Shown here: piece by piece, positions 1 through 14,500 of the stretch
Layout: each line of letters begins with the position of its first letter
Position numbering within the stretch: the stretch's first letter is position 1
Source: Paramacrobiotus metropolitanus
Lineage: Eukaryota; Tardigrada; Eutardigrada; Parachela; Macrobiotidae
Assembly: GCF_019649055.1 (NCBI RefSeq)
Contig: NW_026570224.1
Coordinates: 1,860,001 to 1,924,000, forward strand
Direction: 5' to 3'
Length of the DNA: 64,000 nt
The notes under the pieces: model-generated
Databases searched by the model: none
What the model was told of the DNA's origin: nothing
What the model saw: only the letters and a program-made list of their open reading frames with translations
Program-made: the position numbers and the translations under genes

Positions 1-3000
1 TTGTTAAATTTCCCGGATTATTTGCTGTTTTCGGTGGCGTAATTACCGTGGAGGTAGAACCACGTGTAATGCATCCATGTTTTGATTCAACTCACTGCCG
101 ATTGTGCAGTATTGCACTAGATGCAACAACAGCGGTCAGTGACCAACGAGCCGGTCAGCGAGAGAAATCAGATAGGCACAATAGAGATTTGGGGCTGGAT
201 CGATCTGCATCCCGGCGGGGCGGGGTTACAAGGTCACTATAAGCTGCAGCGAATCCGATCCAGACATGTTGGTTATTAAGGCATTGGGTTAATAGGACTT
301 GTTTAGAAAAGACCGCTGACGGCTGACCTCAAGTGGCCGACTGATTCACTGGAATGCGAACTGAACTGACCGCGCCGCTCGGCGCAATGGATTTCTCACT
401 AAAACTGCAGCAGTACGTACGCACGCCTCATTGTTCGCACACTATAAAGGCATTTGCTGAGTCCCGGTTTTGTCTCGGCAGCAGTGCTTTCATGATCGTT
501 TCTCGAGTAGACTCTTCGCTGTTCTCAGAGTTCTAATAAGTAATTTAAAAACCTTGAATTAAAGTACATCGTTATTGAGAACAGTGGAGAAAACCGAGAA
601 ATACACCGTGTGGCTGCAACCAACACACATTGCGGCTTGCAATGTTTCGAAGCAATGATTATTCTTAACCTGCAGCAATTTGTTGAATGTGTTTATTGTA
701 GCTTGTATATAGATCTACTTTAGATGGTAACTGTTATACATAAATGTCATTTGTCTGTTAATCTGCATTTCGATTACGATGGAAACCATTTTGAGAACTG
801 AGTCTATGTTTTGTTTCAACATATTATCCCGCTTCAGGAATAACATTTGCTGAAGGAACTGATCATTGATTTATCAGATTTTAGCATTAATACGAAGATG
901 CCAACATAATCGGAAAATAAAATTGCTTTTACAAAAATACGAATTGGTCTACCACAGCAGAGACGTGCAGATTAGATTTTATAAACGTAGTCTTTGATGT
1001 TTCAGGCTTTAGCGAGTGTAACTTTTAAATCTCGATGGTCACTTTCCGTTAATATTGTATGTGCACTGAACTAGGTTCTGCACCATGCTGAAAGCGAAGG
1101 GGATCGCTTTGTCAAGATTTAGCTTGAACTGAGTGTTAGCGAAAAGTGCAAGCAATAGAAAAATAGTTGTTAAAAATAGAATCCCATACATACATCCTTC
1201 AGCTCTAAAGCTCGACATGATCATCATAATTATTTAACCCGACTCTCTTTATCTTTCAAACAGTGGATAGATATGTGGCTGCTGTCATATGCGATACTAG
1301 AATGCAGCAGCAAGATGCAAAATAGCAAATTTCATAGCCGTGCAGTAGTACTCTGTGTGTGCAAATCAAGCAACAAGACAAGCAACTCCAAACCGTCGAA
1401 TGGAATGTTATTATTAGCAGACCATACTGTGCATATTATAATGGCCTCCATTTATGGATATCATCTCAAGCTTTTCTTTCATGTTTGTCAAGACAAGATG
1501 CTCTTTTTCGAGAGATCTTCCTCGTAATATGCCGGAGAATGTTCGATTCTTCACAGCAACAAATTATTTTTATATCAGAACACAAGACTGACATGTAACA
1601 TATATGTACAGCAAGTTAAAACCGCACGAGTACTGTAGTGATTAGAGAATATAGATATTCAGATGCTGGCGTTGCTGAGATCTATTTTTCTTTCCCTTGC
1701 AGAAGCGGCAACACACTACCTGTATGCGCAATAGCAACCTAAATTTTAAACAGTTACACAAGTAAAGATCTCACAAATTCAGATTCTAATCTAAATGTAA
1801 CCCCTATACACAGATAAATTTTGTTTTATTATTTAAAACAATGAAACACAGTGCATTTAAATGTATGAATTCTCACATATTTTGTGCGTAGAGTGTTGTA
1901 AAATATTCCCAGTTTAGCCGCACGAGATACAGACTGAACACAATCTGCACATCCTTCAAAGCTTATTGTTTGTGGACGCATATTCTGATGTCAGTGCTGG
2001 TGTCTTTTCTTTCGCTTTTCTGAAAACACTGGTATACAGTCTTAAACGTTCTCAGGTCACACGTGCAAGTTGCAGCATTAGTAAAATAATGGTGTTTAAA
2101 CTTCAGACTTGGTTGCGTTGCGCAACAATTGGATGCATATTCGTATATAGGGTACGTTTGTGATAATTTCACTGTCGGTTTATAAGGTTACTTATCCTCC
2201 GCGCACTTCCTGTGTCGAGGCAATCATAATGTACAAGCGCGTATACCGTAGCGCATAAGGACGAATACGATAGTATTACATGTCTTGTTTCACTGACGAC
2301 GCACACTATAGGCAATTAACGATCGCTGATTACTTTAGAAATCTGAAATGGGTCAAGCTAAGAATAGCGTTGGTATATCATTAGGAGATATCATTGAAGT
2401 GGAGGCTTCTAAACAATAGACTGGTTTCTTGATCTGGGCAGCTGTCGTTTCGTTCCACACTCGACATACTCGCATAACAGACTAGATTGCGAGAACACAT
2501 GTTAATAGGCCGTCCCATTGTAAAGTTTAAAACTAAAGACATCCCTGCAAATGCAATACAGTCAAGGGACAGATCACAACAGTACAGCACACGGGCAGCT
2601 ACCGTAGATACTAAAATTGAATACGTCATAGAGCAAAGAGTGGTGTATCAGGCTATATGTGCAAGAGACGGCATTTGTTGCACACAGAAGAAAAGGAGAA
2701 GGAAAGTTGAGCTTGAATAACAGGCGCATAAAGTTGAAAAGTTGCCGTCCTGATCGCCCATCATCATTTCTTACATCTTTTCCTATCCGTACAGCTAACA
2801 ACAGAACACTTTGGAAAGCAGCGTTTTAACGACTCATGTGTGCGCAACCGCGAGAAAACCAAAATCCATTCTTAATAACCGGCATTAATCTGACCGGCTT
2901 TGTCGATATCCCTATGTGACCCAGACTATGTCCTTACGATTACCGTTTCCGGCCACCGGAAGCGCACTTCTTTCCCGAGTCCCTCGTTCAGCAGGTAAAA

Positions 3001-6000
3001 ACGTCTTTGTACTTGGTAGTACTTTCTCGCACTTCTTGCTCCGCATAAGTTTCTTAGCACAGCTGTATAACTTGAGCATAGGTGGGTTTGTTAAGCTCTA
3101 CGAATGAGTATTTTGTCCCTTGTGAAAAGAACTTGTATCTAGACCAGATCTCTTGCCCATCGTTTGTAAAACAAATGTATAAAGTGAACTGCCATACGGA
3201 GGTATTTAATTTAGCGGGTTACGAGTTGTACCGTTTTAATGCCGATTTAGTTCAGGCTGATATGTTTTTTATTGGGCTTAAAAAGTGCAACATATTTTTT
3301 ACAAATACTTAAAATCTGACGTATTAGAATTCTTTATGCACCCATTTTATGAGTGTAAAGCGCTAATATCGCACTTGGGCATGCTTTTACGGTAGAATCA
3401 CCTATATACCGACTACCGTACGGGAGGTGATGAGTACAGTATACAGTATCACTCAGTACAGCGGTAGGTTATTGTTCTTTATATGCGCTTTTTTCTCATT
3501 GTGTTATGCTGCGTTGTTCGACGTCTTGTGATTATTTGTTGATTTCGTTCAGGAATGTCGAATAATGGCAAGAATCGTACACACTTAAAACTGCGCAACG
3601 ACTTCGATAAGAATACCGTATATGGGACTTTAACCACAAGTACGCTGATAATGCTCAAGGAAACGCATTTTGCCGGTAAATGATCTGCTGTTAGTGATCA
3701 CAAACAGCAACAAGAATTGTTTGGAACGTAGAGTTCGTAAATGCTATCGTGATTCGTGCACCGCTGTTCGCAGTTCAAGCTCATCCGGTATTACTTGATA
3801 TACGATCATTCTTCGTTTTCTTTAAACAGATGAAATTTCTTCCTGTTGCTGTTTTTTTATTACAAAACGTTTACAAAAGTTATTTTGACACAAACATTAA
3901 TGTCATTCTAACGAAGCCGGCTTTTTACCGGTATTCTCTTTGTAGTTGTACAAGTGTGCGGTGCGGTACCGTTACACTTCCTCAAAAATAAAAGATTGAA
4001 TAATATGCACTTGTTGCTTTATATATCGATTCAATTCGTAAATTTGACTATTTACTTGTTGCTTACACATGCTTATGAAACTTTTCGCAGTTTGCTAAAG
4101 TTTAATATTACCTCCTTAACATGCAGTTAAATAAGTTTCTTTAGCAAAAACTTCCGGTAATAATCTTTATCGAAAGCGGTTTTTGCGATCCAAAATAAGT
4201 ATGTCGAAATTCGAATCCATCACAGCAGCATAATTACCCCGTAAAAATGAGTATCATGCAGTAGCTTCAGCTGCAGCGCCGGCTGAACTTGAATAGATAC
4301 TAATAAAGCCATTTTCTGGCGGAAACGAGCTCATTGTTTGTTTTACAACAAATTGCGATAGTCATGTATAATAAGATTTGGCGAACTCGTCAGCAGGTTA
4401 ATGTTTTTCTTTTGCATGCATCGCTTGTGTTTTTTGTGGATCCCCTTGTGTGGTCGCGGTAGTCATCTGCTTAGAAATATGCTCTATGATCACTCTATAC
4501 TCTATGCGTAACTATAACAAGACAAGGCATTTTTATTTTCGAGCAGTTGGTTGCTTAACATAGCTGGCGCATTTGTTTAAGTTATGGATTGTGCATTTAG
4601 ATAGAGAATCGACTGTGTGTATTATTTGATCGACTGTTGCCTCTTAGCATTTGAGTCAAGCAAACAAAAATTTGTTTAGAATTTATCTGTATGGGAATGG
4701 TTCACATACAGATACAGCCACCATAGCCGGCTTTGTTCTCATGCACATTAAAATTCGCTCTCCCGACAATTGCATACAAGCCGATATATTGTTCAATCAT
4801 TGCAGCACCAATCTATACATAGCCAAGCGTACGGATGAGTTAACTTGGCTGCAGCTGCAGTGCTTTTTGGTTTTAAACCGTCGCTTGCAACAGCAATTGT
4901 CTATTCTTAGCTTATTTTTCCCGTCAGTGTTTGCGAAACCGGTGTTTGCCTTGTCAAGGGTAAAATCCTCGGAACAAAGTTCTGCAGTGTCTACTGTTAT
5001 TGTCCATAGTACAGTCCGGTGCTGGTTGTGTCGAAAGAAAGATGCTCATTGTCTGGTTGGGTTAGAATTTTATCTGGAAACACTTATAACTCGATCGGCT
5101 GTGTCCGCCGCTCTTCTCTAGGTTAATATGCAATTGTAAAACGGTATATACACTGCACTACGTATCGCTATGTGTGCGCGCATCCGGTCGACATCGGTCG
5201 GTCGTTCTTCTTCGCCCCTCCTTATCAATCACTTCGCTTGAGATCTTTTTGGCTTAATATGAAAGTCTTACTTGTTTGTGTGCCTCTAACAATCTAATAG
5301 GCCGCTTGTCTTCTTTGGAGTTTAAAGTTTTACCTAAACACAATCGCTTTTCTGATGCTCAGACTGTTACATAGTGTAGCGCTTAGCTTGTGCATTGCAC
5401 TATTGTTGTGTAAAGTGGCCCCGGCTCTTAAGGTTATTTTATTTTAATGAACCACCTCGAACGCACGTTGTGGCCTGTTGATTACCAAGCGAGCAATGAA
5501 GATGTTTTATTGTTATATATTCTCAATCTGGTTTTCTCAATTTGATGTCGTAACTTATCAGTTGTAATCCAAGTTGAACTGCGGGTGGGTGTGCGAAACT
5601 ACTTACGCACTACACTTACAAATACAATACGTACGAGTGCAACTATACGCATCGCATCGGCAAAAATTCATCAAAGTATGAAACCATTGTCTGGCAGATT
5701 CGATTGCCGGGGTTAGTTACTTAAAAATTGGAACAAAAAAACCAACGGTTTAAATGCCTTAAAAATTGGTTTACAACGAACGAAAAATGCGCTTTACACG
5801 AGAGAACAATATAATGTTAATTTCATATATATAACTGTAATAGAAAACCCTTAATCAGTTTCTGTTAATCTCTAAGATTATGACTAAACCACTACAATAA
5901 TACGCATGACCATATTGCATGGCAAGTAATAGCATTGGATATATGTACAGGCAGTTTATCTGTTGATTTATGCGACGGCATCTGCGAGTCTGAAGTTTAG

Positions 6001-8133
6001 TCGTACGTTACAACTTAAGCCCAAAATGTCTTCGGAAAGTTGTTTGTCGCCGGTGCTTTTGTTCTAAATTTAAAATCCCATTCATCGTGCGGATTCTCAT
6101 CGTCTAGTGATTATCAGGAAATCGAGCATAACACACCGAAGGAGTGGTTTGAGTAACATAAGGCAGTGCGGAATGACTGCGAAATTTGGCGGCATTTGTA
6201 TATTTCATTGAGAAGACGCGTTCGATTGGCTGGTGTCGTATGAAGACGGGCGGTTTTAAATTTTCTCCGGTTCAATGCAGTTGCGCTCCGATGTGAACGT
6301 AAGATTGGATTGTTTTCCGTTTCCTTAAGGGATTAAGAAAATCTTGAGCAACATTTATTGTTTGTTTGACGGTATTTGGACAATCGAGAAATTTTCAAAT
6401 GATTGAAAAGACACTTCTAGGACTATGCTGCGCTTAAATTCTTTCATTAATTATTAGGAAAACCAGTGTAAGAGGTGACTGGTATACTTTAATTACTTGA
6501 TATTTGTGCCATCATATCATCCGGCAATCGAAAAGTGCTTGCATCAGTTTCATCATAAACGCTATCTATCTATAGAATTATGTCGAAATCTCATGACGGT
6601 GCTCTGTGGACTAACACGAGTAGTTCCAAGATGATGCATTCTTTCTTGACTTGGACTTCCTTGAATGGTAAAACTGTTGATATTAATGTCTGTATCTTTT
6701 ATTTTTGTGGTACGTTATAAGCATAAATGAAAATACCAATTATAAACGGTTAGTTAAAGTAGAGTGGAATTACGAAATTGTTAGTTAGCAAGTAGAAGTA
6801 AGGTACTGTAATCTTACGCAAATTGATGCCATTGCGCATAACATTTACACGTTGCACTAGAACCGTCAAAGTAGCCCAGCAGAGTCCCTAGATGATTACG
6901 GTAGAAGAACGATAGGCTGTAATCTTAAAAGCAGAAATAAGTATACAAACTGTATTTCACCGAAATGCGCATTTGATTACGTTTTTCGACATGTGACATT
7001 TTGTTGAGAAAACTTTACAAGTTGTCTGTGATGTAATAGGTTGAAAATTACTCGCTACTTACATATTGTAAATGCGGTTGTGACCCCAGTTCAATTAAAC
7101 AGTAGTGCAAGCGAACTGTAATTGTCTGTCCCTAGTCCGTAAACATGTTGTTTCCAGTCCGAAGCACAATTGTTTTGTCTGCATTCTCAGCGTAGTATTA
7201 TTATGAAGGTGCCTTTCTGGGCAGTGAGATCGCGATCAGAATAATTCCGAAACAGAAAATGTAGCTGGGATTCGGCACGTACTCACTCCACTTTGTGTGT
7301 ATGCGCCACAATGCAAGTCACGTTGAATGTGCTGCAATCATTGATCGATTTTCAAATGAGATCCTATTGTTCTCTGACACAATATTATCGTCTGGCTTCG
7401 GCGCTGATCTTAATCAAAGCATTCTTTTCCTCATTGAATTCCCAGCTGAAAGGCAGCATGAACCGGTTTATATCAAATGAAATTCGCTCATTATTTATCA
7501 CGCATAACGCTTGCGTACACTCCGGTACTGTACTACAGTACACAGTGCAATATGCACTCTGTTCCATTCTGACCGCCCTTCGTTCCGTGTTGGAAAATGA
7601 CGGAGCATTGTTCACGCCGGCGATCTACCGTGTGCTTTTGTCGCTTTGTTTAATCGGTTGAAGAAAATATTTTTATCTTTTATAATCGCACTGCACAGTG
7701 GTGCAACAGCAGCACAAGTACTGGCCATGCAACGACGTCGCAGCAGTAAACGATTATTTGCCGGGTGTTAACAAGCCAGTCGAGACGGTAGCAGATTTTT
7801 ATTCATTTTCGTTGATGGCTATCAAAGTGAAACACTAACCGAAAAAACCCCTTATATGAGTGAGCCAATTGTGTAGTCTCTTTCAATGATTAACAGTCAA
7901 CGATAAAAACCAATGGGCAACTTAAGGCAATCAACAGCAACACTGATTTTTATTCTTATGTATATGTCGTTGTTTTTCGCGTGCGGCGGACCATGAAACG
8001 CCGAATGCTTAGTAGTGTACTACCTGTGGCCAAATCTATTGTACAGCGCCAAGCGAGAGACTAGAGAGAGAGAGAGAAAGAGAAAAATGATCATTGTCTG
8101 TCGTGTCAACTTTTTGCCTTTCTTCCCCTGTAG
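1..8133. other. Long non-coding upstream region of the SoxD gene
   Basis: No protein with a recognisable domain or a convincing exon chain is visible here on either strand. The sequence is AT-rich and has no long repeat that I could see. It ends at a strong splice acceptor (pyrimidine tract plus TAG ending at 8133), so at least one untranslated 5' exon of SoxD must lie within or before it. The region is therefore probably promoter, 5' untranslated exon(s) and first intron. The longest open frames (about 4651-5121 and 7311-7661 on the plus strand) look like chance frames: no family resemblance and no flanking splice sites. Confidence 0.6.
8053..8086. repeat. GA-rich microsatellite
   Basis: A run of GA dinucleotides, interrupted once by CTA and grading into AAAGA. 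It lies about 50 bp before the splice acceptor of the first coding exon of SoxD. Such tracts can bind GAGA-type factors, but here it may simply be a simple repeat. Confidence 0.7.
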
Positions 8134-8135
8134 AC

Positions 8136-10329
8136 ATGCCATCACGACGTAAGAGTACACCTTGTAAAATTCCCACCGTCAGCATGCCGTCCGTGAGTAG
8201 TGCTGACGCCGCCAGCTGCACACCGGCCCCATCCAGTGTCACACTGCCGCCAGCTGACGCTGATTCCAGAATGGATGCCCAGCTGCCAGCTGACAGCAGT
8301 TCGCCCGTGCCCACCGGCTCCGATGTGTCGGATCCGAGCGGCAGTCAGGCCGATGGCGAGAGTATTATCAAGGTCCAACCGGAAAGTCCCGGGGAGTGTT
8401 CGCGCCGCGTCAAGGAGGAAATCTCTCCCCGTCGCACGTCGGTTTCGCCGGTTGCCGGGTCGAAGAATCTGACGGATGAAGGCCTGATGGTGTTTTACAT
8501 GCGGGAGCATGCCAAACTGATTGCGGCCATTCTGGGCGAGAACGATCTGGCGTCGGACCATAAAGAGCTGTGCTTGCAGCAGATTATCAGCAGTGTGAGG
8601 AATGCGCGGGACAGACTGCGGAACTTAAACAAGGACCAAGTAGGTTGTGTACGCGTCGGACGTGCTAGAAAATTTACTAGTGCCACTTCAGTGTCACCTA
8701 ATTATCTGCTATTGATTGTCACGTGGATTTGCGATATCAGAATCGACACTATTAGTCATTACGCCAGCAATAGTGATTTACTGTAGTAATGCATGTAATG
8801 CAGAACAGTGCTTTATTAAACTGGAATGCTTTCAGAATCAGTGTTTCCCTGTTGCAGAATTCGGTTCCAGTGACGACCAATGGTCACAGCAACCATTTGT
8901 CGCCAAGCTCCCGCCCGGATACGCCGGTGACCAAGAACGGCAAAGCATCGCCAAAATCCTCCGCTGTCTCGTCGACTGGTTCACCCAGCCTTCTCCTGCC
9001 GGCGGCAGCCACGGATGCCCAAACCAATGCGGCCATGTGGGGCATGCTGCACTGCTATCCGTTTCTGGCCCAGATCCCCGGACTTCCTTTCTCCGCCATG
9101 GCTCCTTCACTCACAGCAGCCGGCACCGACTGGCCCACCAGTAAAACTCACAATGAGCACAAACGCTCGCATGACGCACACAACGATGACATCGGCGGTG
9201 CACCGCTGAATCTCTCCGGTCGCCTACAGAACCGGCCAATCAAAACAGCGTCATCCGGCTCAAACACGGCTCATCAGCGTCACGCGGATGCCATGGATCT
9301 GACGAAGCCGCGGTTCGCGGCGGCTGCAGCGGACCGCCACCGCGATGACCTGTCCATGCTCAGTGCAGCGTCGTTTCTTGAACGGGCCAAGTATTCGGAT
9401 AACTACCGGTCCAGTATGCATTCGATGATGGGGAAGAATGTGATGCAGGACGATTTGGATTACTTGTCGGATGAGGAAATGATCGTCAATGGTACCGTTG
9501 ATCTTGTTCCTACTCTGTGCCCATACGGCATTTAGTAACTCTTGTTGTGGAAGAAATTTAGCTACATTTATGAGTGCGCATGAAAAACAGCTCATTCATA
9601 AATAATTTTTATATAACTGATAGCACATCGTGATATTCGTTGCAGAGCGCTTGAGTGGATCAAAAGGCCGCCAATCAAAAGGTCACCGTGAACGAGTGGA
9701 TGATGACGCGAAGAAGCCGCACATCAAGCGTCCCATGAATGCATTCATGGTATGGGCGCGAGAAGAACGAAGGAAAATCCTGAAAGCCTGTCCGGATATG
9801 CATAACTCGAATATCAGCAAAATTTTAGGTGGGTGTTTGTTTTCTGTGTATCTGCAGCCATGCTGTAACTGTAAGCATAAGTGCATGTGTATATGGATTT
9901 TCATTTCAGGAGCGCGCTGGAAAGCCATGTCAAATGATGAGAAACAACCATATTACGAAGAACAGTCCCGGCTTAGCAAACTCCATATGGAGAAACATCC
10001 AGACTACCGGTAAGACATTGTGCGTGAATGGGCAAAAGGGCAAACGATTAGATCAATATGTCTTAAATAACCTTCGCACGTTCGATTTCGCTGAAGCGAA
10101 TAACTGTTTATGCTGCATCACTAATAATGCCCTTTATGTTTGAACCTTTCCCAGGTACCGACCGCGCCCTAAACGAACCTGTCTGGTTGACGGAAAAAAG
10201 TTACGAATAAGTGAGTACAAAACTCTCATGAGATCTCGTCGCCAACAGATGCGCGATACCCTTCTACAGGGAGATGAATCTTCCAATTCTTCGCTAGCAC
10301 ACTCCTTCGTTGGATCGCCCAACAGCTGA
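8136..10329 (+). CDS. SoxD: SoxD-family HMG-box transcription factor
   Basis: Sequence-specific DNA-binding protein of the SOX5/6/13 group, acting in the nucleus. Exons: 8136-8639, 8858-9491, 9646-9828, 9910-10009, 10155-10329; intron phases agree and give 531 residues. The HMG box runs from about residue 405 ([19 protein letters not shown]) to about 475. It is followed by the SoxD-diagnostic stretch [17 protein letters not shown], which other Sox groups lack. A helical, Leu-rich segment near residues 120-168 sits where SoxD proteins carry a leucine zipper. The middle (169-379) is low-complexity, rich in Ser, Ala, Pro and His. The start is the first ATG after the acceptor at 8133, so the 5' untranslated region is spliced. 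The protein ends only about 45 residues after the HMG box region, shorter than vertebrate SOX5/6. Family assignment is secure; orthology to a particular vertebrate paralogue is not expected. Confidence 0.93.
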
Positions 10330-11596
10330 GAGACAATCAAAAAGCACGATCCTGATTATCAAACCGGAACAGTATCCCCACAAACGGACCTGTGCCGTGG
10401 CGCACCTATTTGTCAGTTTTGTTTTTGCCCCGTTTCCGCTCCCTTCGAGTCGGCTGCGCTCTCCCACGTCTCTCTTCTTTCTCTCTCTCTCTCTATGCCT
10501 GGACCGATGCTACGCGATTTCGCCGATCGTGTCCATTGTTTGTTACACATGCCGATACTCCCGTTTGTGTGTTATTGTTGTTCCTGTACCTAGTCGTGGA
10601 GTGTTTTTGCAGATTATCATCTGCATAAAAGAAAGAGGGAGAGATAGATGGGAATTTTCCCCAGAGATCGACACCATGACAAAGAACGCAGTTTGTTTTG
10701 ACATGTTCGAAAAGATCTGCTTAATCCGATGTTCGTGTGTCCCTTTGGTGTTTGGCCGCATGATCGTTATGTTCCTAACGGTTAATTGAGGTATGCCGTT
10801 AACCTGTTTCCGATTGTACCATAACCATTTGGTGTTCTATTTGTTTGATGGTTGTTGCTTACTGTGAATGACTAAGAAAACCCGTATTTTTATGTATTAA
10901 TTCAATAGAAGTTGGATAAAGGATAGTTCGCAAGTCAACTCCATTCAGCAAGCATTAAAGATCAATTTGAAAATACTACTTCGGTGAAACACCGCACACA
11001 ATAAGCAACCGCACCAACGTTAACATGGAAGACTAGATGTGTAGTACAAGCAAGAAGAAAAAAAACGATTAAAAAACAAGTAAAACTCTGATAAAACCCA
11101 AGTAACAAAAACAACAACATCCAAATCGGTACGCTAACTTGCGCAACCTATAAATTTAACAATACTTATCAATAACAAGACGTAAAGCAGAATAATTAAT
11201 TAAATTAAGTTCAAGGCCTTTCTCGTTCCGAAACTGGACACAACATCTTTAGGAGCCGTAGATCCAATCAGCTTTGACAAATTCGCAACTGCCATTTCCG
11301 CTGAAAAATTGAAGACAATATGTAATTATTAACTAGAAACGTTCAACCCTTCTAATAAAACGCGACGACAAGTTTCAGATTGAAAACTTGAGAATCATGA
11401 AGTTCGCATTGGATCAGTACCACGCCCTCAAAAACTGAATAAAAGATTTAAAATTAGAACGATAAAATTTTAGAACTCTAAAACGTTCAAGACAGCTAAG
11501 TTCAACAAGAAAATACCGAACATTCCAGAAACTGAAAGCTATTTCAAAAAATGGACAATGGCAGCCGATCACGTAACTTTCTATGCACGTATCTCA
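10330..11596. other. Convergent spacer: 3' ends of SoxD and BRD7/9
   Basis: No coding exon is visible. A pyrimidine-rich CT tract lies near 10470-10497, and several AATAAA-like signals occur downstream (for example near 11353 and 11435). The sequence becomes very A-rich on the plus strand from about 10870 onward. This probably holds the SoxD 3' untranslated region and the short 3' untranslated region of the opposing BRD7/9 gene. Confidence 0.5.
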
Positions 11597-14500
11597 TCAC
11601 CGACATACAGTATCAAAGCGTCCGCTAGTAAAAACCAAGTAGTTCAACCAACCTAAAGAACATTCTGTTTCGCTTGGCGTGGGTACATTTCCCAAATGTA
11701 CTATGGGAGCAGTAGCCAACCGTTTCGTTTGCTCCAGGTATAACTGATGTAGTATTTCGCCATTTAACGTCAACAACGATTCTACATCACCGCTCGCCTT
11801 GGCAGCAGTCCCGGGCCGCATCATATCCGGACTGACGGAATCGAGAAATCCCACATCAATCCCTTCGTTGGTCAGTGTACGCAGCTGTTCCATCATGTCC
11901 GTGCCACACCGGTCGACACCTTCCAGGGGAAGCAGATCATCGCGGCCTGTGAGCGCGGCGGCGTTGAGCCATTTGTTCTTGTCCTCTTCCGCACGGGTCA
12001 CGATGCGCTCATTTAACAGATATACCACCTCACTATGATCCCCTCCGGAAGCATCGTTGATCAGTTTTTCAATACTGCGTTTCACCACCGGATGCCGCAC
12101 TTGTTGGCCCCACCGCATCAGACTGAACAACAAATCATTGCAAGTTTCAATGACCATTAGAATGTTTGCAAACGTATTTTGCCAAATTAAAGCATAATGA
12201 AATCATTCGTTGGACAAACAAAACAACAATACTGAATTAGACTTGGGAGCACCATCATATAGCACTCATAGCACGAAATATTAAAAATCGGAAGTTCCAG
12301 GTTTCGCTTTGTCTTTATCATAAAATCGAACAAATTTCAATACTGTTTCACGTTCATACAGTATTTACAGTAAACTCTTTATTTAACCAGCCATTCCTTT
12401 ATCAAACTACCGCTTAATCTTACCTCTCTGCGTAAGCTATGCCTTTATCGCTGCCGTATGCCGAACGAAGCATGTCCACTTCCTCCTTAGTGAAAATTGA
12501 ACCCTTGGAATCGTATAGAGGGGCATGTGATGAAAATGATCCATAGTCTTTGTAATACTTCTCCAGCACTGTTTTGAATTACGACCAATTTAGACAAAAA
12601 GAAGAAAAATCAAAACGGTGACAAGAATAATGGAGCTGGTGTGATGAGCCACCAAGGAATGCCGATATGCCAATGAACTGAACGCCAGCCTGTAAAATGT
12701 TCAAATTCTGCTTAGTGTCAGTTCCGGATATCAGATAGCCAAATTTATCGAAACAGAATTTAACGCTAATTTTTCTTACTCGAGATAAGTACAGGATACA
12801 TCACCGCCAGTACTTAGCAAAGTAAGATACATCCATGCAAAATATTGCCTGACAAATAAAGATTCACTTTCAAGTACTTACCGAGCCAGTTCATTTGCTG
12901 TCTCCAGAAAAAGTTAAAACCTGCAACAAAAAAGGAAGCAATTAAGATAACGAATGACAAGTAGCAAGCAACGCGCAAGGGTCTTTTGTACCGATCTCTG
13001 AAGCCGTTTGACAAATCAGTCAAACAGCACCGAAATTGATCAGAACTGATCTTCTCGTAACGCTTGAACGGATAGCACACAATTAACAGCCACCGTCTCA
13101 AAGTACGAGGGGCAGAATCGGATTAGGCAGCATTTAAGCAATACCTAATTCCTATTACTAAATTCAGCTTATTTTACAAAAATACAGAAGCTGTAATAGA
13201 TTAATTCAAGGAGCACTCGTAAATAAAAATTACCTCTGTTAGCGATAGGATCGTCGCTGCCACAACCGGCCCGGACAGCATATATGCGATCTGTAACGAA
13301 AACAGGCATACTTAATATTTAATAATCAGTGATAGCCATAGTTGCTATCTATTATGTTTAAGCAGCACTAAAGTGTTAATAAAATTATAACGGTCACTGT
13401 TTTCGACGTGCAAATCCCCTATGATAACTATCGAAGAGGAGATCAAATCGAAAATGATCTATCTCTTGCTGTCTTTGAATACTGCTCGAGGCAACACACA
13501 AATGCGACAGCAGAGAGAAATCCGAAATCTTGCGCAAAACTTTCACAGCATTGGTTAACTGCGACAAACATGATATTGCCTCACCTTCATACATGAAGCG
13601 CTACTAATTCAAAAGTCAGCACTCGACGGAATTAAAGTTCCAAATCCTTCTTCGGCACTTTTTACAATCTGCAAAGAAAACCAAGAACATAACGCTGTCA
13701 GAGGATATTTCCTGGAAACTTCAGCTTTGTAATAGTGTATCTGATTTTCAAATCGTTACACAGAGATAAATTATAACGGGATCGTATCAGATAAAATTCC
13801 TTTATCTCACTGGGGATTAGCGAAAATTATTGAAAAATACCGCTTGCCCAAACCCAGGAGAAAAACAAAACCGGTTTCCACTTTAGTAGCTCGCAAACTG
13901 ATACTTTAGAAGCTCACCTGTTATATACAGCCCTTTCCTCCACAAATCCAGTGGCCCATCACAACAACTACGTCTATAACACTGAGATAAGATACCTGTG
14001 GCAGCATCCATTTTCAGTCGTGTGTCAAAGGTCGGCAATCGATCGCTGCCGACTTTGATCGGTCCAGCCAGGGCACCAATCGTCAGAGTGCTCTTCGAAT
14101 CTGGATTTAGCAAGTTTAACGTAACGCTTCCATCTGGCATTCTTTTGGGCATTATTAACTGAAACCAATCAGTTAGTAAACGATTTCGCTATCATATTGC
14201 AATCGTATTGTACCAATGCCTAAACATTCTCACATTTGGCTTCCGTGTTGCCAGTTGATCAGCCATTGCTCTGCCAGCTCTTCGCAACTCTTCCAAAATT
14301 TCCTCGGCGTTCTCTTGTGGAATATTTTCGTACGGTCCAGACAGACTTCCAGTTCTAAATCATTTATAAAATTTCTTATCGTGGATTTAATGAGAAACCC
14401 TCCAACAAATGCAGTACTTGAATTTAGACGGTGACATAGTCGGCGATGTCATGGGTTCTTTAATATCGACAATATCTTCTGGTAACGGAGCAGCCGCAAT

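Noticed and set aside
1039-1227. Short hydrophobic minus-strand frame resembling a membrane peptide
   Set aside because: Only 62 codons, in AT-rich DNA where Phe, Leu and Ile codons are common; no supporting context.
4651-5121. Plus-strand open frame of 156 codons upstream of SoxD
   Set aside because: It starts at TTG rather than ATG, shows no domain, no splice borders and AT-rich non-coding composition. A frame of this length by chance is unusual but not implausible over 8 kb.
7311-7661. Plus-strand frame of about 116 codons with an ATG
   Set aside because: No recognisable motif. It lies in the presumed SoxD 5' region and overlaps a comparable frame on the other strand.
13996-14158. Ending BRD7/9 at the intron after this exon, with a separate downstream gene
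   Set aside because: The exons at 12568-12424 and 12122-11597 continue the DUF3512 region in phase, so the long intron is internal to one gene.
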